NCBI GenBank assembly: GCA_033085395.1
Contig: JANQBS010000031.1
Coordinates: 124,001-188,000, forward strand
From: Xanthoparmelia taractica
Taxonomy: Eukaryota; Ascomycota; Lecanoromycetes; Lecanorales; Parmeliaceae
Length of the DNA stretch: 64,000 bases
Direction of reading: 5' to 3'
How positions within the stretch are numbered: position 1 is the first letter of the stretch; each line of letters starts with the position of its first letter. Positions 11,546-21,034 of the stretch are shown here, one piece after another. The notes below the pieces were generated by a model. That model searched no databases and was not told where the DNA came from. It saw nothing but the letters and a program-made list of their open reading frames with translations. The position numbers were made by a program, and so were the translations under genes.

Positions 11546-11850
11546 CTACGAGCATCCAAAAGCCCTTTGTAGTTTTCTCCTGGCATCGTCAACCAGTTCC
11601 TCGGTCGTGGTCTGATATCTAGTATCATCTGAGCCTGGCTTGGGGGCGCCGTGTAGGTTGCAAGAGACGGCTAAAATTGCTACATCAGTGGGTTTGTCAT
11701 CCACTGGGGTATGAGTCCGGGAATCAGCAGTTAGAATAGACGACTGATACCTTCTATGAATAGTTGTCACGGTTTTGATGTTCTCCGTATGCTAAGCCTC
11801 GGTGGATCAACCTTGCTCCGAGGAAGACTTCTTCTGGCACTTCGTGACCT
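11546..11850 (-). pseudogene. Unidentified coding-like relic, at least two exon pieces
   Basis: From 11850 the minus strand reads GHEVPEEVFLGARLIHRGLA and continues in frame to a TAG near 11756. A second protein-like piece includes PTDVAILAVSCNLHGAPKPG and TTTEELVDDARRKLQRAFGC, ending at a stop at 11546. Between them is an intron-like GTATCA..CTAAC..CCAG segment of about 48 nt, but joining the pieces does not keep one frame, so the gene looks broken. I do not recognise the family. It may be the 3' end of a lost gene; no start or upstream exon was found. Confidence 0.35.
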
Positions 11851-12894
11851 AGCTAATCAGTGCTAATCAAGCAGTCAATCCCATTACACGTCCATTATTT
11901 CGTGACAACAGTCCTCAGGGCTAGATGAGGCTCGAGACCTTGAACAGGCACTCCATCTGCTCATCTGAGCCATCAATATCAGCGGTCAGCCTGTTGGAAA
12001 TGATGCTGCAGCACCTCGTGTCGGCAATCAGGGGGTGCTCTCGGTCCTTCTCCAACCCCTATTTCATTCTTATATGCGCACGGCTATGCGGGTACATACA
12101 TAGCCTAGAGACCCCCCAGAGATAGAATTAATCCTCCTGACCTCCATCAATTTCAACACAGCCTCTCAGAACTCAAACAACGGAGGGTGGCACAATTGGA
12201 GACAATCAAGTCTTGTGAAGCCCATTGAGATCGCGCGGATAAGGAGCCTGAGGGAGCAGTAAGAGAATGGGAGCGTGAAATGGCTCAATGATTGTACCTT
12301 CGGTGGCGGATAAACTCCTACGCCGTTGCCTCCGAGGCTCGCTGACCACCCTCACAACACACGTCTGAGTCAGATACTGCAGCCTTGTATAGTACTTTCT
12401 CGGTATTGTACCTGTATATTCGCTGCTTCATACTCTGCTTAACAAACAGGGCGTGCATACTTCGCCTGTCAGCAGAATGTCTAGGGCTATGCTATGCTGT
12501 CCTGCTATCTTATAGGTCTTAATAATAGGTATGAGCGTAAGCCACAGAGCCTTATTCCTTTGTAAAAAAGAATTTATATCAGTCGGAGATCTGCCATATT
12601 GCACTCTGATTTTCTCTATCAACAATTGTCCTCTACTGCCTCCAAGTTTCCTCAGCTTTCAGCCCGCCAAAGCGATTCCCAATCATCCGTATTTCATCCA
12701 CCTCCATTCACGGTCCTAAAGATATCAAGCTCCTCCAGACGTTGCTGTTTCTTGAGTACCACATCCTTTCCTACGGCCCCGAAGACAGACGGATTTATCT
12801 CGAACCTCACCACGCTCGAGCGCTTTGCTCTGTCTCTTTTATCCTTCAAAGCCGTATATATTTACACTTTTCATTGTCTCTGAGTTCTTTCACC
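11851..12894. other. Intergenic: upstream of membrane-protein gene
   Basis: About 1 kb with only short, unconvincing ORFs. The last few hundred bases are pyrimidine-rich and probably contain the promoter and 5' UTR of the gene starting at 12895. Confidence 0.5.
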
Positions 12895-13938
12895 ATGCCT
12901 TATAGCAACAGAGATCTACCTCCGCCAACCTCCTCTAACGACAAAATCCCCGCTAAAGCAAGCCATTCCGGCCGGAAAACCTCTGCCTCAGCCGCTACAG
13001 CCACGGCTGCTCTCGTTGCCGCACCATTTGACCCCACGGGAGTCGCCCTCCTCACATTCGTTGGCTCCGGTACCATGGCTGTCGGCGGACTTGCTTACCA
13101 TAGCGGCCATAAAGCGGTCAATCTCATTGAGGACAGAGTCGCCAGACATCGAGTAAAGAAAGCCGGAGCATCCAAACAAGCTTCCTCTGACAGCCAAATC
13201 CTAGCCTTGAGCGATCCTCGAGCCAATTTCATTCCCACAACAGATTCAGTGGACCTTCCAACCGAGCTTGAATCCTGCATCCGTCGCCTCTCCGGCAGCA
13301 TTACAGGCGTCGTAGTCTCGGGCTCCATGAGTTTCATCCTTCCCCCTTTCCTCCTCGGCCTCGCTCTCAACAGTACTCAACTCCTGTTCCAAGCACGCCG
13401 CCTCCACCATTTGACCACCATAGCAAACGCGAGAGGCGGAGTAGATCGTTACCTCTCGTCTACAGACCTCACCTTTCAGGTCATATCAGGCATCCTTATC
13501 AAAAGTGCTCTTCTACTTTTCACGCTTGGTACCGAAGTGGATACGGTTATAGAGGGGTTTGCGCAGCTGCTTGTGAGCGCCGAGGTCGTGCTTGACCCAG
13601 CGCTTATCCCAAGTACATGGGAGCAAGCGGGGCATATCGGTGGGCTGTATGACGAGTTAACTGCACATGAGTTTTTGCATACTACCGGGCAGGTTGCAGG
13701 AGAGCCGGCCAATCTCGTGGCTGGACTGTTGGGGTACCAACAGATGCCCACTTGGGACATGGGAGCGTCGGAGAGAGATGTGATGGAGATTGGGGGGGCG
13801 AATGTTCTTGTGGATCTGGCGACTGCGAAATTGGTTGAGGACCCCACGCATGAAGTCTTGGATTTTGCGACGAGATTGGGCAGAAGGTTTGGGCGGAGAG
13901 GCAAGAGCGGAATGAAAGAAATGGGGTTGAAACACTAG
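12895..13938 (+). CDS. Hypothetical membrane protein with glycine-rich hydrophobic segments
   Basis: 347 aa in one exon. I chose the ATG at 12895 (context CACCATGCC); the frame is open upstream to 12742, but that extension looks like 5' UTR. After a Ser/Thr-rich start there are three hydrophobic stretches: about residues 34-62 (with DPTGVALLTFVGSGTMAVGG), about 140-165 (with GSMSFILPPFLLGLAL) and about 195-220 (with GILIKSALLLFTLG). A soluble-looking tail with many acidic residues ends in a basic stretch, RRFGRRGKSG. I do not recognise the family. The gene is intact although it sits among relics, so it may be under selection. Base composition shifts from C-rich to G-rich along it. Confidence 0.7.
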   Translation: MPYSNRDLPPPTSSNDKIPAKASHSGRKTSASAATATAALVAAPFDPTGVALLTFVGSGTMAVGGLAYHSGHKAVNLIEDRVARHRVKKAGASKQASSDSQILALSDPRANFIPTTDSVDLPTELESCIRRLSGSITGVVVSGSMSFILPPFLLGLALNSTQLLFQARRLHHLTTIANARGGVDRYLSSTDLTFQVISGILIKSALLLFTLGTEVDTVIEGFAQLLVSAEVVLDPALIPSTWEQAGHIGGLYDELTAHEFLHTTGQVAGEPANLVAGLLGYQQMPTWDMGASERDVMEIGGANVLVDLATAKLVEDPTHEVLDFATRLGRRFGRRGKSGMKEMGLKH

Positions 13939-14299
13939 TGATTTCCAAAATGAGAAAGTGATGGCGATTTCAAGGTTTGCCATTCTTAAATCTGTTACTT
14001 GACAGGCGAAGAACAAAATGAAACAAAGGAACGGAAGAAGAGGGAGCGGAAGCTAACGTCCCCGCATCTCTCTCGTGCCCCGATGCTGCTCCGCAGACAT
14101 GCAACGGGGTCCCAGTTATACGCTATTCGAAACAAAACGCGACCCGCCAGCACATCTATATCCACCAGCTTACTTGATTCAACGAGATCCTGCAACGCAG
14201 ATTTCCATGTTTCTCGACTGCACACCGACTAGCTAACTTTTTAAGCCATGCTTCCTCCTATCGGCGCTTGAATTCCTACAAATCTCCATCTCTAGCCTT
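13939..14299. other. Intergenic, convergent gene ends
   Basis: About 360 bases between the membrane-protein stop and the end of the minus-strand relic. No feature recognised. Confidence 0.5.
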
Positions 14300-15026
14300 T
14301 TATGCGGTTAAGGTTTTGACATATTTTGCGAGAAGGACTGTCTCCCGGGCTGCCAGACGATTTTTCTCTTCAGCAGTCGCCACAGCACTATCGATAGAAG
14401 TCTGAGCTAGTTCTTGTGATACTTTATCAGCTTGAACTTGGGCCTAGATTGCGTCGGTGACACCTATTTCGCGTTGATCTGACGCTTTGGATACTTGTAT
14501 AGGCTCGTTAACGGCCGTAATGGAACTTGAAAACGCATCTTCGGCCGGTGCGGGTGCGGCAGATTGCATTGTTCCTAGTGCAATTGGACGTTCGAGTAAA
14601 TCCTACGTAGATTGATAACTCTGCTTTAGTCTTGTTGACTTGAAGCTGCTAATGACTGAGCGCGCTCTTCGTACAGTCAAGAAGATTATGAATGAGTTCG
14701 TGATGTGCCAACGGGAGCTCTCTGTATTTCGAAACACGGCCTTCATGATCGATTTGGAGATAGTTTAGACGTATCAAAAACTTCACGATTATTGGAGTGA
14801 TGCTTCCATTGCAGTCCGTATTTAAGGGTACAATCAATAATTCCGAGAGTATCCTCGTTGTAGTCACGTGTACTGGAGATTGCATACCGTAGGTACCAGC
14901 TGGGGTAGCGCAGTCTGACCCGTCTACATTCCCAAACCTCGCCTTCAGCTTCAAAAAGAACACCAAGTCATTCGCTTTCAAAACTTTAGCCTCTCCTGTT
15001 GGAAATGATGCACCACCTCTCAACAC
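14300..15026 (-). pseudogene. Degenerate gene with one in-frame stop
   Basis: The upstream piece 15026-14649 is an open frame of 125 codons (starts MLRGGASFPTGEAK, contains ILSELLIVPLNTDCNGSI). After a presumed intron ending ..CTACGTAG, a second piece reads DLLERPIALGTMQSAAPAPA, then SSSITAVNEPIQVSKASDQR, and ends with ARETVLLAKYVKTLTA and a stop at 14302-14300. A TAG at 14446-14444 interrupts this piece at a position where glutamine fits (AI-stop-AQVQADKV), and no GT donor keeps the frame across the presumed intron. I do not recognise the family. It lies 138 bases upstream of, and divergent from, the acetyltransferase gene. Confidence 0.45.
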
Positions 15027-15163
15027 CTAGCAAATGGCCACGTGATTTAGCGTCTTAGCATGGCTACATATTTGGTCGTCACACCATTCTAGATAGTCAA
15101 TCAATCAATCCTCCATACATTCCAACACTCCACCTGCTTCTTAACGCTAGAATCGACAACAAC

Positions 15164-16040
15164 ATGCCGCTAAAGTTGACCGAGCTCACCTCAGACGAGG
15201 AATTCCCAGCGCTAATGGCAACACTGTACAACAGCTACAGCAGCCCCCACAACGGCTTCTGGGACATCTTCAAGGGGCAATCCGAAGAAGACTGTCAGGC
15301 CCGATACACGCAGTGGCACAACGCCGACCCCAGCAGTCATTGGATTTACGAAACGGACACGGAAAGCGGCCAGGTGATTGGGGGAACGCAGTGCAATATT
15401 TTTGAGGAGAACCCTTATCTTGAAACCAGACCACCAATGGCAGCTTGTTGGATCCAAGAAGGTAATGAAATATAGTGAATTTGTATATCCATGGTTTTGT
15501 TTTTTTTACTTCAAAAATCCTTGCGCTAAACTGAGCAACTGCAACAAAAAGGCACCGCATTCAGATCGATCGCGGACTCGGTGCTGAACAACTTCCTAGC
15601 CGCTCGCCCGCACAGAATAAACCGACCACACATGCGTACGTCCAGCCCGCGACCGACCAAAGAATTCCTCTTATACTCCAGCATTTAGAATTGGAACTCT
15701 AGACTAAATTACTACCTTACGTACAGTTGTCATGTGGTGCGGCACACACCGTGAGCATCGCCGTCGTGGAGCGGGGTTGATGATGAAGTGGGGTCTCAAC
15801 AACGCCGACGCCATGGGCCTGGACTTCTTTGTCGAGGCAACGGAGGCCGGATACGAAATGTACAAAGCCGCGGGATTCATCACCGTCGAAGAGTTTGGGG
15901 CCGATGCGGCGACGGATGCGCCTACGCGGGAGTGGGAAAGCTTGAAGGAGGAGCTGGGGTTTCCTATGCGTGGGTATTTCATGTGGAGACCTCCTGGGGG
16001 AGAGTATGAGGAAGGACCTACGAAGTTTCCCTGGGAATGA
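15164..16040 (+). CDS. GNAT-family N-acetyltransferase
   Basis: Three exons: 15164-15461, 15552-15635 and 15727-16040, giving 231 aa; both introns (90 and 91 nt) are GT..AG and keep frame. GNAT enzymes transfer acetyl from acetyl-CoA to an amine. The CoA-binding motif A is HREHRRRGAGLMMKWG (residues about 135-150), and motif B is suggested by EATEAGYEMYKAAGFITVEE. The N-terminal half (LTELTSDEEFPALMATLYNS) and the RPHMLVMWCGTH stretch before motif A are typical of a fungal-specific GNAT group whose substrate is unknown. The start ATG has a good context (ACAACATGCC). It is intact among decayed neighbours. Confidence 0.85.
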
Positions 16041-16339
16041 ATATAGGGATGGTACCTGGAAAGGTGGAAGTTCTTTCAACAGAGTGGAAGGATTTCTCAT
16101 AGAGGCTGTAGGCCAGATAAAGCTGCAGCTTTTGTAGTGTCCCACGTGCCCCATATAGTACTGGTTCGGTATCATAGGATAAGAAAAGTACCGATTACAG
16201 CACGTTTCGGATCCTTCCCAGATCCCGGTCAAGGTTGTTGTCTCGAGTACAAACCGAAGGTTCAGCAAGCAGAGTACCCTCCTAGCTTCTCTCGTCCTAA
16301 CCGTGGTATGAACAGGATTGGAAGATGCCTGTTAGCGAG

Positions 16340-17290
16340 CTGAAGACCGTCCCTCACTATCCCAATAGTGGTGATGACGTGGCAGAGTTCGCCCATGCCG
16401 GTGGATCCAACGCGGCTGACTTTCATGTTGGAATTCAGCATCTCAGCCCTATTATGGCTTGGCATGGACCATAAGTAGCACTCAACTCCATAGAATAACA
16501 ATCAAGCCGTCATCAAATTCCATCATTTCATGATGGAGTTCGTGTTGCCACCCTCCATAAGCTAGGCGCTCCTAGAGAGAGAATTTGCGCTTGTGTGGGA
16601 CTGGACGACTTTCCATCTGGGCCACCATGTCAGCTTCGAAGAAGCAGCCACGGAGCCCATAGCCGCGCTCATGGCCTCTATTGGAATCTTTGGCATGCTG
16701 GAGATTGCAGCTGGACCATTGGCACTCGGTTAGAGTGGCAATGAGAAACCTTTAGTCATCTATTGGACAGCGAGCGCCGTAGGAGCCTATGCTGTCAAAT
16801 TTGGGAAGTTGCTCAATGTGCATCCCCGATATGCAAGGCTGGTGTTGGCATCCTTTTTGTCGACGCTGCTCAGCGACGGCGACACAATCATTGACTTTCG
16901 GAAGATCGTTAGCAAGGAGATGCGCAAGGCTTTGAAGGGGAACGATCTCGAGTACGCCTTTAATGCTACTAGTGAACACAGCAGTTGCAACAACCTCAGC
17001 CAAGTCCTTGCGAACCAGGGCAAACTGATTCCCGTCTTGGCATTCCCAGAAATACTGAAAGACATATCACCGCACACTGAGCAGTCGATGACTATGGTCG
17101 GCAGTCCGTGATAGGGGCTGTCCACGGATCATGGACAAGCCAATAAAGCGCTGGCTAGGTTGGGCATAGAGAAGGGTGGGAAAGAGTTCTGAATTATGTT
17201 CGTCAAATTCATTGCAACTTGTTGAATGATGCTAAGCTCAAGCCATATCTTTATGAGGTTGTAGAGGCACCGCTGTGCAAGCATTCAAGA
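16340..17290 (+). pseudogene. Relic of zinc-type alcohol dehydrogenase / enoyl reductase (MDR family)
   Basis: Consecutive MDR-superfamily motifs can be read on the plus strand: NSGDDVAEFAHAGG (domain entry), FHLGHHVSFEEAATEPIAAL (typical SFEEAAT.PLA), then after a TAG near 16732 KPLVIYWTASAVGAYAVKFG (nucleotide-binding region), GNDLEYAFNATSEHSSCNNL and EQSMTMVGSP, followed by a TGA and by YEVVEAP further down. No start codon and several stops or frame breaks are present. These enzymes use NAD(P)H and include ToxD-like and trans-acting enoyl reductases of fungal secondary metabolism. No other biosynthetic gene is nearby, so this is an isolated dead copy. Confidence 0.65.
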
Positions 17291-18408
17291 TAGGTGAAGT
17301 ATCAGCGATTGATATGTCGTCAGGATTGCTGATACTCCAGTTCTCAGCGTTGTCTGGAATTATCTGTGATGTTTTATTCCTTCGTTGTATGTATCGCTAT
17401 GACCGCCACGGGATCAATAATCGTAATATCTCTCGCATTTGATCTTATCGTGCCATATCCAGAACAGAAGTCATAGTGATATTTACAAGTTCTGTAATCT
17501 GTAGATGTGGTAGAATCGACACAGTTTTGGCATAGACCGGAGTCACAAGAGGCGAGTTTCGGACTGACTTCTAAGGAAACTGGAATAAAATGGTTGTGCG
17601 AGGCGCAGCTGAAGACTTGGGGGGGGCGACGCAAGGGTTGTTTATTTTGCATCTCGTGCTTCAAGTCATGTATTGCTATACACGCTGTTTGCCGCCCGAT
17701 CGCCTCATCCCTTTTCAATGCGATGTCTTTTGCTCATTGCCTATTATCAGACTTCTAATGCTTGTGAATCAGGTAGTTGAGTTGGAGATGCCAAGTTCGA
17801 GGAGCTTTGCACATAACAAGCGAGATGAGGGACGCAGCCACTATCTTTATGGCAAAATGTTGCTGCAGAAAGACACAATACCAGACTCCTTAAGCGTTGT
17901 CTAGAAAGAATGGAGAAGAGTATGGAAATTTGTACGACAGATGTCTGTTTTCCATTTCTTTATTAGGACTCCCCGGGTCTTTGCACTACTGGTAAGAAGA
18001 AAAATCGAAGCCCGCTCCTAACAACTGGAATAGATGGGCGATTGCCTTGTAAGACCGGTACAGGAAGCCCAAGTTGTCTCAGAGCGTTATTTCTAGTACC
18101 TGCTTTGGCCACCCTTCTCGTTCCTACGAGCAGGCTATTGCATTCAGCGTGGGGCGAGCGTAGCGAATGCCTCCATGTGTACTAGGGAGCAAGTGAATGC
18201 TACGCGAGCCTGCTTTAAGCTTAGGTATGCAGACCAAGCCCGCTTGGAAATACTGGATTGTGTAGCGGGCAAAGGCTCCTGGACTGGAAACAGTGTGTCC
18301 TCATTGGGCGCAAGTCCATGGACATATCCTAGAGACTGGAGACGCTGCGGGGCGTCCTAGGTGGTGGATTTGCAAGCAAGCACGATACCTTTTGCGTTTC
18401 CCAAGACT
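17291..18408. other. Intergenic with one doubtful Cys-rich ORF
   Basis: Between the MDR relic and the next minus-strand gene. It contains the weak ORF at 17374-17718 (separate entry); otherwise nothing is recognised. Confidence 0.4.
17374..17718 (-). CDS. Doubtful small cysteine-rich ORF
   Basis: 114 codons. The C-terminal two thirds carry a run of cysteines (FSCASHNHF, LASCDSGLCQNCVDS, YRTCKYHYDFC) that would suit a disulfide-rich secreted protein, but the predicted N-terminus is not a signal peptide. A splice acceptor-like AAG before TCTTCAGC could mean the true first exon lies upstream. Not recognised; it could be chance. Confidence 0.25.
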   Translation of the reverse strand: MKRDEAIGRQTACIAIHDLKHEMQNKQPLRRPPQVFSCASHNHFIPVSLEVSPKLASCDSGLCQNCVDSTTSTDYRTCKYHYDFCSGYGTIRSNARDITIIDPVAVIAIHTTKE

Positions 18409-19548
18409 TCATGAAGGGCCTTGACTCTGCGCGTTCTGAGCCTTCAGACTCTGCACTGACGCCCAAGCTTGCACAATCCCCGCCACGGACTGCACTACGC
18501 CGAAAAATACGGTCATGATAAAAACCAGTACAGCAACCCAGAAAGTGAACCATTGTGTCTTCTTCCGGTCATCCCACCACAGCTGCGAAATGTTCCTAGG
18601 CTCCGCATCATCAAACGTCCGCTTCAGCAATACCAGCCGGTCTCTCCAGTACAAAAATTTCTCGATTTGCCGCTCAGAGCTATTGAGTCGATCACATATA
18701 CCAGCTTGTGCATCGATTAACTTTTTCTTTCGCTGTTGCTGGAACCATGGGTTTGGCTCACCCAGTACAGGTGGCACCAGAAGGGATATGGACCTGATTG
18801 TCTCTTCAATAAGAACCTTGGGCAGGAGACTGGTCGGACTCTTCTTGTGAAGTTGCAAAATAGATACTTGATGGAAGAGCATAAGTTTAGTATCATCGTC
18901 CTTAAGAAGAAGGTGGTCTGCGAGATTGTTTGTCCATATGACTTCGATCCCACCAATTTGTTCCAAATGGGCGGCTGTGAAGGCCTATGGTAATTTGACC
19001 AGGTCAGTCGAGCTGTAGCGGTGGGGAATGTTTTTAAGAATAAGTCCCTGGGAAAGATCTTGTTCCGACCCTAAGATCTCGTAATCCTTCCAAATAATTG
19101 GTTCGTCATACGAAATATCTCCTGGATACACGCTAATAGACAGCATCAGCCATATACCAGCAGCCAAGTCGACCAAAGTACGAGCTAAGCTTTGGGAATG
19201 CGCAACAACTTGGTCCTGCATGACCATGACAACGACATCCCCTCGGGTTAAATCTTGCTTTTTCAACAGCGTGATGATTTCAATTAGATACCAGTGCGTA
19301 ATCCTTTCAGCTTCCCTGTCCTTGTTGGCAGCTAATTTGCATAGATAAGAATATCTAGTAAAAAAAGACTCATATGCATTATCTGTGGCCTGAACGGTCG
19401 CCATGTGAAGGTCAAAGGGCTGGAGGTCAAACACACTGCAGAGGAAGTAGTGCCGCAAGGACAGCGACTGAAGTGGTTGAGACAATAGGTAGCATTGCAG
19501 AGCAGACTTGGCTTCATCATATGCCTCTTTCTCTATGTTATTTGCCAT
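18409..19548 (-). pseudogene. Hypothetical fungal protein with C-terminal membrane segment, split by one TAG
   Basis: From ATG 19548 the frame is open for 187 codons (starts MANNIEKEAYDEAK), reaches a TAG at 18987-18985, and continues in the same frame for about 190 more codons to the stop at 18409. The downstream part joins naturally (KLP-stop-AFTAAHLEQIGGIEVIW). It contains WTNNLADHLLLKDDDTKLML, a basic stretch, and a C-terminal transmembrane helix, WVAVLVFIMTVFFGVVQSVA. A fungal family with this NLADHL motif and terminal helix is familiar to me but has no known function. The TAG is compatible with CAG changed at CpA. Alternatives are sequencing error or stop readthrough. A 15-nt GT..AG across the stop is too short for an intron. 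Confidence 0.6.
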
Positions 19549-20100
19549 TTCAGGTCCGGTTTGACCGTCAGCCCTGTCCTCACGATCGGAATTCCTGCTT
19601 CATAATAGTTTTTTGTCGTTGCTACTAAGTCGATAGACACCGAGGCCTTATTCTGTTTTTTCCACGTCCAATCCACACCTAAACACGGACCTAGCGGTGA
19701 CACGACCGGCCCGCTAATGCTTGTCTATGCGTAAGCCTTTCGTGTGAGGAGGGCCATATCAAGGGCTGGTGAGGTTTGCGGACTTTACCGAACCACGGGA
19801 GAATGCTGGAGTCAGTCAAACTAGTTGCTATTCAGCAGAGAGCCGAGCCTTCGATGTAAGGATTGTATGACTAGCAAATCGGATTTGTAAACTTGAGTTG
19901 TAAAGTCGCGCTCCTTCGGCTTTACTTCTTTAAATCCGCGGAAGGATCCGTCAGGATTGGCTATTATTGGCCAGCTGCGGCGTAGCAAAACACAGCCCTC
20001 TAACCAACATGACCTCTATATCTTCTGCTCTCTTCCTCCAATTGACCATCTCAAGGAGATGTGATCATTAGATCTCCAACCGTTGCATTCATCAGACATC
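19549..20100. other. Intergenic, divergent promoters
   Basis: About 550 bases between the divergent starts at 19548 (minus) and 20101 (plus). No gene or repeat seen. Confidence 0.5.
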
Positions 20101-20685
20101 ATGAAGTTATTCGTCTTCCTCCTCCTCGTGCTCGAGGCTCTGCCACTCGCTATATCCGCCCAACCCCTCTCCCCTCCGCAGAACCAACAAGCTCTGGCAA
20201 TCTCACCACCTTTGACTCCGCCGTCATCGGTAAACAGCTTCGACTCATCCAGCGATCTCGAAACAGGGTCCGGATCCGGCTCCGACCGTGGCTTCAAGAA
20301 ATTCTCCCTCTCCAACACGCTCAAAAAGATAAAGCCATCTTCCGCCGATTTCCGCTGCCACAGCTACCCACAGAACAGCATCCTCGGCGAGCTCTCCGTC
20401 TATGTTACGGATCTTCTGCGCAGCTACCGCGAGACCATTTCTGGGGGAAAAGGAGATCAGGAACGTCCACTGTTCGAGACGTGCTATGCGGGATATGAGA
20501 GTTCGGATGTGTCGCCTTCAATATATTTTGGAAAAATGAAGGCGAAGCAGATGGGGGTGGTGGAGAAATTGTTTAAAAGTCAACTTTTGATGAAGTTCCC
20601 GGACGTTAGGATTGTGAAGGCTTCGAACTCCATCGCTGTTGTGATGGAGGACCCGCAGAAAATTAAGCGGAGGAATACTGTGTGA
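20101..20685 (+). CDS. Small secreted protein, function unknown
   Basis: 194 aa in one exon from ATG 20101. Residues 1-20 form a signal peptide (MKLFVFLLLVLEALPLAISA). A low-complexity Pro/Ser/Gly region follows (with ETGSGSGSDRGF), then a more ordered domain with two cysteines (DFRCHSYPQN and FETCYAGYES) and a basic C-terminus ending PQKIKRRNTV. Two cysteines, small size and a signal peptide suit an extracellular or cell-wall protein or a candidate effector. No family is recognised and effector activity is not shown. Composition shifts from C-rich to G-rich along the gene. Confidence 0.75.
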   Translation: MKLFVFLLLVLEALPLAISAQPLSPPQNQQALAISPPLTPPSSVNSFDSSSDLETGSGSGSDRGFKKFSLSNTLKKIKPSSADFRCHSYPQNSILGELSVYVTDLLRSYRETISGGKGDQERPLFETCYAGYESSDVSPSIYFGKMKAKQMGVVEKLFKSQLLMKFPDVRIVKASNSIAVVMEDPQKIKRRNTV

Positions 20686-21034
20686 GGTGTGTCTGATTGG
20701 GAGAAGGTACTCCGTACTGATGACAGCGGCGGCCGGCCTTTACCGTCACTAAATCAGCTTCAGCGTTTTCTTTCCCCAGAGGTGGCTCCAAGTACATATA
20801 TTGAACTCGTCCTACGGACAAATAGATCGAGGAGCGTGCGCGAATTCCAATAGATGAGGTCAAACGCAGGGGAATGGCTGTGCGGAGACTGAATGAGCTC
20901 TATGGCTGTATATATCTGGTTTCATACTGAGACATGTGCTGGCAGACAGCAAAAGCAGAAGCGTAAAAGAATATACTTGTTCATCAGAAGCTCTCCTTTC
21001 AAAGCTCAGTATGACCACGATCCTGCCTCACGGG
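20686..21034. other. Intergenic, convergent gene ends
   Basis: About 350 bases between convergent stops. Nothing recognised. Confidence 0.5.

Noticed and set aside
12742..12894. N-terminal extension of the membrane-protein ORF
   Set aside because: Upstream codons look like a pyrimidine-rich 5' UTR, and the ATG at 12895 has a better context.
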